From: Candolleomyces eurysporus
Taxonomy: Eukaryota > Basidiomycota > Agaricomycetes > Agaricales > Psathyrellaceae
NCBI GenBank assembly: GCA_027579435.1
Contig: JANBPK010000314.1
Location: forward strand, 1-29,962
Direction of reading: 5' to 3'
DNA: 29,962 nt
Position 1 is the stretch's first letter, and each line of letters starts with the position of its first letter. The position numbers were made by a program, and so were the translations under genes. The notes below the pieces were generated by a model that was given only the letters and a program-made list of their open reading frames with translations, did no database searches and was not told the DNA's origin. Of the stretch, positions 8,276 to 16,795 are shown piece by piece.

Positions 8276-10541
8276 TCACTCCTCCATGACCCAAACCTCA
8301 CGATGATCGTCCAACTGAGAGAACATATCGATCATATCTCCACTGGAGGCATGTCCTTCAGAGACCGCGAGGACGAGCCTTTCTCCGTAGTCTGGCGAGC
8401 CATTGTCAAGATGAATTCTATAAGATCGAAACCAGTTGGAATCACAACCGCAGTCAGAAGATGGAGGAGGTGCCTGACGCTTAAAGCTCACCGGAATTGG
8501 CGACCAGAGACTTTACTAGTGCGCCATAATGATGGAGACGAAGCTTCGCATGCCTTGAGTCCACTCGCTGGACCTTCGGCGCACAAATAGTTGCCGTTGC
8601 TTGCTGATTGAATTGTCCATAGCGTCATGTCACCTCGGTTGCTGTGGCTCTTGAATATCCACTTTTACGAGTTAGAGTCGAGTGCCGGGTAGAGCTTCCG
8701 TTGCCAACGGCTCACCTGCTGACGAGCTCTGGATTCATCACTCAATCGGGATTCCATGATGACTGGAGTTTTCCTCTGTCAGCTTACACGAACAGCTTCA
8801 GTGGTAAGTACTCACGGTGTTCCGTCTCCTCGTGAACAGTCGCGTAGTAAGAATTGTGTCTTTTGTTGAACATGGCATAAGAACGGCCGGAGACGATGCA
8901 ACCATGCCTGAAGCCGGGGAAATCGAGGGGTATCGCTGTGTCCCTTATCCTCTCCTCCAAGTCCGCCTTCTCCTGGCGCCAACTCGCTTCAGCGGCCTGA
9001 AATTCGTTCCGGCTTCTCTCTTCTGCTTGTTCGCGTTTCCTTTCGGCTTCAGCGAATTGCTCTTGGAGCGACTGGTACTGCCTCGCCTGGTCACGTTTCT
9101 CCTCCTCCGATTTCTCCAGCAGTTGACGAACTCGCTCGGCTTCCTCGAGCTGCTTCTGCCTCGTCGCTTCAATCTGCGCTTTGGAAAGCTCGTACTGGTG
9201 GACGAAATCGGCTGGCTTCTCGTCGGCAGTCATTCCTGAACCCGTTTCGTTAATATCCTTGAGCGCTCGACGTCGTTCGGCGGCTTCTACATGCTGCCGC
9301 CACCTAGCTGCGACTGCCTGGGTCGCTTCCCGTCTTCTCTCTTCCGCGCCACGAATAGCCTGCTCGCGCTTCCTTTGGGGTTCATTGAATTTGCTCTTGG
9401 AGCAGATGATACTGCCTCGCTTGATTGCGTTTCTCCTCCTCCAGCTTCTCCAGCAATTGACGAACCCTCTCGGCTTCTTCAAGCTGCTCCTTCCTCGTCT
9501 CTTCGTCTCTCTCGCGCCTCGCCTCTTCCGCCGCCTCGAATTGCTCTTTCAGCTTTCTTTCGTATTCTTGAGCGAGTAGCGTCAGCTTCTCGTCGAGAGC
9601 CATCCCTGCACCTGTCTCAGTGATGTTCTTGTGCTGGTCGACTAGTTCTTTCTGGATCGACAACGCCATCGGATGATTCTTCAGGATCTGACGCAGAATT
9701 CTATGCGCACTGTCCACTGTATCCTTATAATGGTGCATCATCATGGCACCTTGAGCGATCGCGGGTTTGAAGAAATCGTCTAAGCTAGCGAGCTCGACGG
9801 CTCGACGACGGCCTTCCTCTGCTGAGGGGAGGCGGGACCACATGTTGGTCACTATGATGACGTTCTGGAGGGAGGGGTCTCCGCATAGTTTTCGGAAGAT
9901 GGAAAAGTTGGTTTTGGCGAGGCCGCCGACACGGAGGTCCGAGATTCGGTGGATATAGATGATTCCGTGGAGGGTTTGGCCTTTACGGTATCTGAAGTAA
10001 GGGTGTTCATATTCGTGAATAACTGACGACTCTGAGGCTGATGTACGAATGATCACGCACTGTTTCTCCAGTTCAAACGCGATGATCCTCAGGATTTCAG
10101 TTTCGCTCTTGTTCGTATCATCGAAACCTGGAGTATCAAACAAGATGATCCGACGACCGTCGAGATCGAACGGGTCTGCGCGTTCAACGGCATCCGTGCA
10201 TGATTGGATCGAGTGCCCGACTTGGAGTTTGTTAGGCGATTGGGTGGCTAGGTTGATGAACTGTGGACAAGTTCAAGGCAGTCGGATGAGTCGCTGATGA
10301 AAGGACGATACGGGGAGACCTACGGAAGATTTCCCGCTCCCAGTTAGCCCCATAACTCTGGTAATGGGAAGTTGATGAGGTACGTGAGCAACCACGGAGC
10401 CTAGTCAGCGAGCAAGAGGGATACTGACGCAATGAGCACATCCTGTACAAGCACGCTAAGCGTCAATCATGACGATTTTCGGTGAGAACAATATACCTTG
10501 TCCGAAAGCTCGATGGGCGGTTTCATAGTATTATCTGCCAT
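8276..10541 (-). pseudogene. AIG1/GIMAP-like GTPase - coiled coil - ricin-B-type beta-trefoil protein, copy C (one frameshift)
   Basis: All eight exons of copy B are present: 10497-10541, 10429-10442, 10324-10357, 10061-10260, 8816-9991, 8716-8762, 8492-8661 and 8276-8417. The P-loop (GLTGSGKSS), DTPG and TNMW are intact. In exon 5, at about 9390-9392, there are three T (AAA on the coding strand) where copy B has two, and this shifts the frame to a stop a few codons on. Discounting that base, every exon phase closes and the gene would encode 608 residues. The coiled coil is about 90 residues longer than in copy B because a 123-codon unit is duplicated (compare 9589 with 9219). The C-terminal trefoil has RQQWIF, TIQSASNGNYLCAE and EVWVMEE. 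Either this is a recent pseudogene or the extra base is a homopolymer sequencing error. Confidence 0.85.
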
Positions 10542-11134
10542 TTTCCAGAGATTGTAAGTTCATCCGGGATCTGATCAAGGAGAAGGAAAGGGCAGAGTAA
10601 TGGGTAACATTTAAGTCACTGACTAGCACACTGCCACACGAGCCTGCTCTTGATATAACACTCAGATGGAGCGCCAAAGGTGTCAGCTGTTGTTCCCGGA
10701 ACGTGCTCCCTATCGGGAGATGAGCCTCGACGCACAAACGAGGCAGGTGATTAAGTAGATACAACTCAATATGGGGCCCGCTGTCGCCCGGAGATTTCTT
10801 GATAAAGGGTGAAGGAAGATCGGTATGATAATCACCTCATGCTGAGAACACGTAGAATCGGCTCTATTGGGACACGTACTCTGGTGGCATATTTGTGGCT
10901 TCTAACGAACGCGCCTCTTGGTCCGATTCTTCCGAACGTAAGCGTAGAGCCCATGAGGAGGCTACAGCCTATGATTTCATTAGCGGGACATATTGTGAGA
11001 CGGCCCAGATAAAATAGGTGCTTACCTCCCTGAAGCCAAAGCTGGCAGATGCTCCACTGTGGAATCAGACTGGCCTGAAGCAAAGGTCAAAAGCTTGTCG
11101 GGGATATACCCTTGGGCATTAGCTTCCGTCGTAG
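10542..11134. repeat. 5' flank of copy C and upstream array module
   Basis: Positions 10542-10770 are the module seen 5' of all first exons (GATATAACACTCAGATGG near 10653, TGCTCCCTATC near 10703). Positions 10875-11110 match 6118-6355 in direct orientation and 2470-2712 inverted. On the minus strand an intron with GTAAGC and an acceptor after GAAATCATAG (about 10970-11030) is well formed, hinting at a spliced gene fragment I cannot identify. Confidence 0.55.
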
Positions 11135-11188
11135 AATTGGGGTGTCATTGGTGAGGAACTCGATCCCCTTTTCGGCCGTCCACGAAAC
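11135..11188. repeat. Dispersed repeat, left flank of transposon
   Basis: About 54 bp closely match 19557-19610 (both contain TTGGTGAGGAACTCGA and GTCCACGAAAC). At 19.6 kb the match continues directly into sequence that here lies on the far side of the transposon (14442 onward). Confidence 0.7.
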
Positions 11189-11222
11189 CTGTGGGAAGTG
11201 GCCGCTGCTTCGCACGGCAGTG

Positions 11223-11415
11223 GTTCGAGGCATTTTGACTCCACCAGTACGCGAATTACTTTCAGGGCTTTTGGTATTGGAGGTCAATGAGGGGAACAGC
11301 CAACGTGAGCCCAAGAAAGAGAGCGGGGAACACCGACGGGAAACAGCGGTGCCGCTGTTGGTTCCTGCACATAAGGTTGGCGAGAACCGCACGGTAGGAA
11401 TTTCTCGCGTGCGCA
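11223..11415. repeat. Left terminal inverted repeat
   Basis: The outer roughly 40 bp and an inner block at about 11371-11415 pair in inverted orientation with the right end. The sequence between them is diverged and about 50 bp longer than on the right. Confidence 0.7.
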
Positions 11416-11546
11416 CACTAAGGGACAAACACTGCCAAACCAAGCAGTGCTAGCGAGCGCAGGCAAGGTTCGTCGTGCATATTCATGGTAATAAATAGTA
11501 CAACAAATGGAACGAATTACCATACTAAGTCTTTGAGAAAGCTGCT

Positions 11547-13495
11547 CTATCCAAGAGCTGCATCGCGTGGGATGTGTGGAAGCAGCAGGGTGAATGTCTC
11601 CCATCCCGCCGTTGGTGGGCTTAATGACGGGGATCCAATGGTAATGAAGGCAGCCTGAGCAATGTGAGAGAATTCAGCGCTAACCCATCGCATCGCCTCA
11701 TCGCGAGGGGTGGGTATCTTTGATCGAAGGTGGTCAAGAACCTCCTGATGCACCGGAATTGATACCTTTTCTGCCGGTGCTTTGGGCGCAATGAAAGCGT
11801 GTTTAGGAGTTGAGCCGGACATGTTGGGCTTCTCCTTTTGGGTGCGAATACGATGGGTGTTCCAAAACTCAGTGAAAGTATCGAGCTGCTCTTGTACAAC
11901 CTTAGGCCACAGCCAGTAGAACAGAAGCCTGCGCAAGATGAGCAACATGCATACCTATGACAATACAGCAGAACTTACGGATGTACGGGATTATTTGGGT
12001 TGTAAAAACCATCTCGATATCCATTAACAATAACATCCTTGATGTTGAGGCCATACGTCTTCAGGAACCAGTGCCATAAACCTTCAATGGGTGTGTTGTG
12101 TACGCTGCGAATTTGGATCATGGGAGGGTACTTGTCCACGTCAAAATCAGTGTAAACCGTACTTTAAAGTAGTCAGTGTCATCATCAGTTCATATTACAA
12201 GTATCTGCACGTACCGAAGTCCTGTTAGATGAGCAAACATTTCTCCAATCTCTGAGCCTTTGTCAACGACCATCGTGATGGGAATGACTGGATGAGCGAA
12301 AACGACAGCCCAATCAGAGCATGTTTGTAGTGAGATGCCTGTTTGAAACTTACGTTTCTCCTTCTCAATGGCATCAAGATAGACATGTCCAATGGTGTCC
12401 GCAAGTCGATTGTTGGGCACGGCAACGAGGTGGATGATGAATGAAGACCACTGGTCTTTGATACCGTAGATGGTGATCCCAACCCCACCCATTCCTAGAG
12501 CTTGTGCATTGAGCTTCTCATGACCGTCTGCGTGGTACTGGTGGCCGGGTCCTAAGGCTGAGAGCGATGATCGCTTGATACGATTTATACCTGGGAACCG
12601 TTTATCTAGCCCTTCAGGTGCATGCAATGCAAGAATCCGTCGAATGGTATCACTATTGAACGTCAGTAAAGAATGTCAACTCAGCTGAAACACCAGGATT
12701 GTACCAAGAAAAGCTCACCGAGGTATCAATATTCCTTTGTTCACAATAAGAGTCCCAATAGTTGCTGTCCCGTACACGTCGCATACCATCATGCCGGGAA
12801 ATCGTACCGGATAGATAAGTCTGTGGTTTCCAGCCACGTCCCCAAAACCCAAGATCCAGATCAGCGGACTTGAGGCTCCGTTTATCTTCCGTCTTCACTC
12901 GGCATTCAAAGTTCACGATGATGTTGTCTTCTCCGGTGGAGGAAATACTCGAGCTGGATCTTCCAAGAGGTCCTCCAGGAGCAAAGGCTGGAGCAGGCTT
13001 CTTGGTGAGGCGAGCGTCAAGGACTTGAAGCACTAGCCGCATCGCGTGCCAACCTCTCAATCTCCGAGCGTTCTGCAAATAACAATGGTCCATTAAGTAA
13101 TTTTTCTCAAAAAAAGCGTCAGATTTCGTCCACCTGCCAGGGTTTTCTCAGAACTTGTTTGCCGGGGAGGTGAATCACGCAGCCCATACTCAACACAGCC
13201 TCGAGCTCCACACGTCTTCCCGATGAGGCGCTTATATGTCGTGCCGCACGCAATACATTGAGCATAGTCCTAAACAGGTTACACCATAAGTGAATGATAC
13301 AGCAAGCTAGTTAAGAGGAGAATACGCATACCAGCAATTTTTCGTACTCCAGGGAACCCTCTTCAAGGGAAGAAAGCTTCTCGCACTTGTCGCAGAGTCC
13401 GGCCAACGGTTTCTGAGGGAACCATCCACCGCAGCCGTCCCCGCTAATCCCAAAGTCCGAGCAGAGACCAGCAGTATTGTTGCCACCCACGATGA
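11547..13495 (-). CDS. Transposase with integrase-like DDE core and N-terminal zinc-ribbon-like cysteines
   Basis: Likely exons are about 13333-13495 (true start not found), 13135-13269, 12719-13072, 12355-12652, 12215-12287, 11980-12161 and 11547-11928. The N-terminal part has cysteine pairs (GLCDKCEKL, QCIACGTTYKR). The catalytic core shows three acidic positions in the expected order: HADGHEKL (first D), VVDKGSE (second D) and HNTPIEGLWHWF (E). The C-terminal part has LLFYWLWPKVVQEQLD, typical of the basidiomycete transposases annotated as integrase core domain (rve-like) proteins. Such enzymes cut and join DNA at element ends. Two places do not join in frame in my reading, near 13020 and near 12652-12719. 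Each behaves like one surplus base, so the copy may be slightly decayed or my exon borders there may be wrong. There is no Met in frame upstream of 13495, so a 5' exon is missing from the model. Confidence 0.75.
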
Positions 13496-13559
13496 GAACT
13501 AAGAGACTGAATAACTCAAAAGTAATGCGTACAGAGGTGGTTGGAAGTTAGGGTATGAG

Positions 13560-14299
13560 CCGCCTAAGTTGACTTCAATATGGCTGTATATATATGAGCA
13601 CTGTACCGTTTCAAGGCTCAGCGTATTCTGACATGAATTCGTCTCCCCTCTGCATAAAAATCGAATGATGTTGAGGATTTTTGCGTTCCCAGTCGGCTGT
13701 GACTGTTTGAATTTTACTTACTCTTCTGCCGGCATCACCTGGTTCTCCAGGAATACAAAGGCTACGCTCGATTCTGTTTTATCCGCTCGCTGTTAGCACC
13801 TGAAAGGGGTCGAGGCTCGGAGACCATNTTTTTTTTTACAGCATAACATCTCGGTTTCTCAGAAGCAGCCTGGACTCCGATGGCCTTGAATGTGGAATTT
13901 AACGGTGAGGTGAGTCTTCCGAGCTTGATCCACAGACTTAGAGCCACGGGATGAAGCATTCCTTGTTCCCTTTTCGCACTTAGCATTTGAGTGCATGCTC
14001 TGGGATCTTTATTCCTGCATGTAATACACCTTGCTTCTGGCAACTTTCCTTCCACTGTGGATTACCGGCTAGCTTCTGACTCGAAGCGCACTGTACTGCC
14101 GGCGGTACTGACCCTTTCTCAATGGAAAGAACGATGTCCTCCTCTTCTCGGCATGTATAAACAGTTACATTAGTCCTTTGCAGCGATACCGACGCATCCT
14201 TGATCAAATCTGGTTCCACAGAACGCTAGAATCGAACCATCTTTACTGTTGACTCGAGGAGCGGCGGAGCCTGAAGCGTCGTTGACGGTATCACCGACT
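13560..14299. other. Transposon interior upstream of the transposase, no firm gene
   Basis: This stretch should contain the transposase promoter and first exon, but I cannot place either. On the minus strand two overlapping reading frames, 13980-14219 and 13762-14055, contain small cysteine groups (for example ARCITCRNKDPRAC). They might be a fragment of an accessory protein. One undetermined base followed by a T run lies at about 13829. Confidence 0.35.
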
Positions 14300-14445
14300 G
14301 GGCGCACGAGACTGGGCGCGCGAGAAATTCCTACTAGTAGTACCGTGCGGTTCCCGCCAACGCTATGCACATGCCGCGCATCCATCTTGGCGCCTGAATT
14401 TGGCCTGAATCTGCGCGTATGAACCCGAGTCAAATGCCTCGGAAC
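14300..14445. repeat. Right terminal inverted repeat
   Basis: It ends ...CAAATGCCTCGGAAC, the inverted match of the left terminus. The inner block ACCGTGCGGTTCCCGCCAAC near 14341-14367 mirrors 11373-11395. Confidence 0.7.
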
Positions 14446-14600
14446 ATCGTGAGACCTACAAATGACTTAGATCTATCTCAAATTATCTGAACTCGTTCAC
14501 TTCGAGGCTGTCTGTATGGAAGTCAATGAGAATAACAAGAACAAGAAGTTGAAGCGGAGGATTGGTTGAACCTGACGATGGTCCTAATGAGGCGTGAGGA
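14442..14600. repeat. Dispersed repeat, right flank of transposon
   Basis: About 150 bp match 19606-19745. Shared blocks are ACATCGTGAGACCT, GAGGCTGTCTGTATG, AAGTCAATGAG and GAGGATTGGT. No coding function is seen. Confidence 0.75.
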
Positions 14601-15228
14601 TTGAGAATTAATGTAGCCACGAAACTGAATTTTGGTTGATAGAGAAATAAGCTGAACCCGAAAGCAACAGTCTAGACCGGTATGTCCAACTCCATGAGTC
14701 TCTTTCGCTTCCTATCTCCTCTGCCTGAAGGCTCCATTCCACCCGTTCCTGTTCCATCCTCGGGAGTGGCCTGGGACAAGGCTGAAACCCGTGGAATGGT
14801 TACATGTTCGCCTGCTCAATGTAAGCGTTAGCTCGGGATGAATTTCTCGGGCTGAGCAGGTTCTGCTGATAATATCTCCACTCTTTGCTGATTTTGAACA
14901 TGCCGATGTCGAGACAACCCATTTGCCTTTCGGGATCACAATGGCAAGAAAGACGAGCAATTGTGTTTTGTGTTGTAAATCATGACTTGGCCTCTGTAAC
15001 TCATTGCGTCCACATCTCACTGTCAGATATATTCGAGTGGAACCGGGTAACTTTCGTTTCTCGAATCAAATCTATGAAGTACATACTCAGCGATACAAAT
15101 AGAACATCGACCACCGACAAGAATTTAGGACGAGGAATGCCGGAACCAATGATTATATAGCAAACAGAGAGAAAGCGCAAATCATGATAGAAGAGGAAAA
15201 ACGTGCGCGAGGCATAACTCCCTACTGC
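14601..15228. other. Intergenic, no feature recognised
   Basis: No coding, RNA or repeat feature is supported between the dispersed repeat and the 3' end of the first FunK1 gene. It should contain that gene's 3' untranslated region and terminator (minus strand, just left of 15229). Confidence 0.4.
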
Positions 15229-16302
15229 CTACGCACTAATAGCTAACAACCTATCTTCTTCCCTGATCTCTTCCTCCTTCGCCTGCTTGTCCCATTCCTC
15301 TCCAGAGGGTCGCTTAGGACGAGGCAGCTCGCGGTTAATCAACTCCACGTTGGCTTTATCAGAGTAAGCCTTGGTCTTCAGTTTTACCTCCGCCTGAAGA
15401 CGTGTCCATCGATAAATGGTGTCAGGCAACAGGTCCCAGACGGAATTTGAGCCCGGTCGGATTCCTTCCGAGAGGACGTAAGGGGTCCCTGTATATATCC
15501 AGTTATACTTTTCCCCAGCCACTTGGTACAACGAGCCTTTGCTCCAGGCGGCCACCCCTTGTGTGACATACCATGCGAGACACCATAAAATTGACTCCAA
15601 ATCGTGACAGCACCTGCGCTGGACGAGATATTTACGAGTAGCGAGGAGCGGCGCCACGGCCATGAACGGCTTTGTTCCTGTTCGCTGGAATTCTTGCGTT
15701 GAGGTAGATTGTTGGCTCAGCCAAAGCATCAGAGGCTCAAGCTGATAAGGAACACCATGCGATACAGTCTGAGAATTGGAACCATTCGTACAATCGTCGT
15801 CCGGGGATTTGAGTTTCTTTGTAGGTCTTGCAGAGTCGGTGTCGTTTGCCTTCCGTTTGAGGTCTCCAGAGAGCGGCGCTTCGGCACAGCAATCCAACGA
15901 CCCAAGACTGTTCAATTCCGGCAATTCGTAATATAGCTGGTTTGATTGGGTCTTACAGATCACCTGTAATTCACTCCAGCGGGTTAGATCCCCCCACGAG
16001 AAGCCCAATTCCATCACAGCAAGTTCTCCTTGATGAAGCGGCGCTTCGAAAGAATTTGACCGCGACCCAACTCGAGTCAGGGGGCGTGCGGGTGTTCCGG
16101 GCTCAAGACCTCGACGCCCACAATCCAGGAGGAAGATTCCCCTCGGCATATGGATGAAAATGGCAGGAGCATCGTCGATATCGTCTTCCGAGAGCTCCAG
16201 TCCTGGCGGCATTGGGCAGTTGCTTTGTCTGTCAGATACCACAGTCAGCAGGCTTCCGGGTTTCGGGTGCTCATATATGTTCCGAGAGGTGTTGTATGTC
16301 AT
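15229..16302 (-). CDS. FunK1-family remnant retaining only the end of the kinase C-lobe
   Basis: The start at 16302-16300 is chosen because a TATA-like box lies about 70 bp upstream; an earlier in-frame Met gives an unlikely N-terminus. The product is 357 residues from one exon. The second half has FunK1 C-lobe signatures: FQRTGTKPFMAVAPLLA, CCHDLESILWCLAWYVTQG, SDKANVELI, KRPSGEEWD and EEIREEDRLL. Immediately before these the usual glycine loop, lysine, HRD loop and DFD motif are missing, and a nuclear-localisation-like stretch (KRKAND...RPTKKLK) is found instead. The first 150 residues match nothing I recognise. Catalytic activity is not expected. It may be an expressed pseudokinase-like fragment, given the good promoter, or a degenerating copy. 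It lies about 490 bp downstream of the end of the next FunK1 gene on the same strand. Confidence 0.75.
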   Translation of the reverse strand: MTYNTSRNIYEHPKPGSLLTVVSDRQSNCPMPPGLELSEDDIDDAPAIFIHMPRGIFLLDCGRRGLEPGTPARPLTRVGSRSNSFEAPLHQGELAVMELGFSWGDLTRWSELQVICKTQSNQLYYELPELNSLGSLDCCAEAPLSGDLKRKANDTDSARPTKKLKSPDDDCTNGSNSQTVSHGVPYQLEPLMLWLSQQSTSTQEFQRTGTKPFMAVAPLLATRKYLVQRRCCHDLESILWCLAWYVTQGVAAWSKGSLYQVAGEKYNWIYTGTPYVLSEGIRPGSNSVWDLLPDTIYRWTRLQAEVKLKTKAYSDKANVELINRELPRPKRPSGEEWDKQAKEEEIREEDRLLAISA

Positions 16303-16369
16303 TGTAGTCAAAAAATTGTGAGTGATGTATGGGTGGGTTGGTGGTGGGCAAGAAACAAATGAGGATGGT

Positions 16370-16378
16370 CTTAAATAC
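16370..16378 (-). promoter_or_regulatory. TATA-like box of the first FunK1 gene
   Basis: The minus strand reads GTATTTAAG, 68-76 bp 5' of the ATG at 16302, followed by a C-rich leader. The spacing fits a start site near 16340. Confidence 0.5.
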
Positions 16379-16795
16379 CGCCTACATTGGCACTGATTGC
16401 CGCGAGAGGCACACAAACACAAGCAAACCCATTGATTTCCCTTTCGGGAATGCAATAGTAGCAGACAGGCCAGTGGAAGGTTCACGGCCATATTGTGTAC
16501 CGTGCCAAGTTAGAGTATCCTATTAGAGGAACGAAGAAATACCGTTTTGATTAGAGGTTACTTCTCCGCCAGTTTTCTACTGTGTTAGGCACGGACCATT
16601 GTCTAATCTCAGAACCACATTGTTGAAGAACCAATGTACGTACCAAGTGGGCGAGTACCGACATCAGAATTATGATACATAGTCCCCCATGCACTGGAAA
16701 CAAAGCAATCTCATCGACATTGGTACATAGATAGATGAGAAAGCAAGGCAGAAATGAGAGAAATGGGGGCTGCCTGAGTCCTGACTGCTGGCATC

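Larger units (their letters stand above)
11223..14445 (-). mobile_element. DNA transposon with long terminal inverted repeats and integrase-like DDE transposase
   Basis: The left end begins GTTCGAGGCATTTTGACTCC. The reverse complement of the right end begins GTTCCGAGGCATTTGACTCG. A second inverted match lies further in: GTTGGCGAGAACCGCACGG at 11373 against GTTGGCGGGAACCGCACGG read inward from about 14367, and both continue into GGAATTTCTCGCG. Between the ends is a spliced transposase gene on the minus strand. Sequence on both flanks belongs to one dispersed repeat that is almost uninterrupted at 19557-19740. I could not find a clean target-site duplication; about 34 bp between 11188 and the left terminus remain unexplained, so the left border is uncertain. 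Confidence 0.8.

Noticed and set aside
11547..13495. Classifying the transposase as hAT, KDZ or a retrotransposon integrase
   Set aside because: No hAT dimerisation motif, CxC cluster typical of KDZ, or reverse transcriptase is present; element ends are inverted repeats and the core has the order D, D, E of the stand-alone integrase-like family.
14712..15020. 102-codon minus-strand frame and the overlapping plus-strand frame at 14885-15160
   Set aside because: Neither shows a domain, and codon pattern looks random; treated as intergenic.
16303..16491. Longer N-terminus for the first FunK1 gene, starting at 16491
   Set aside because: It would place the TATA-like box inside the coding region, and the added residues are low-quality sequence without FunK1 similarity.
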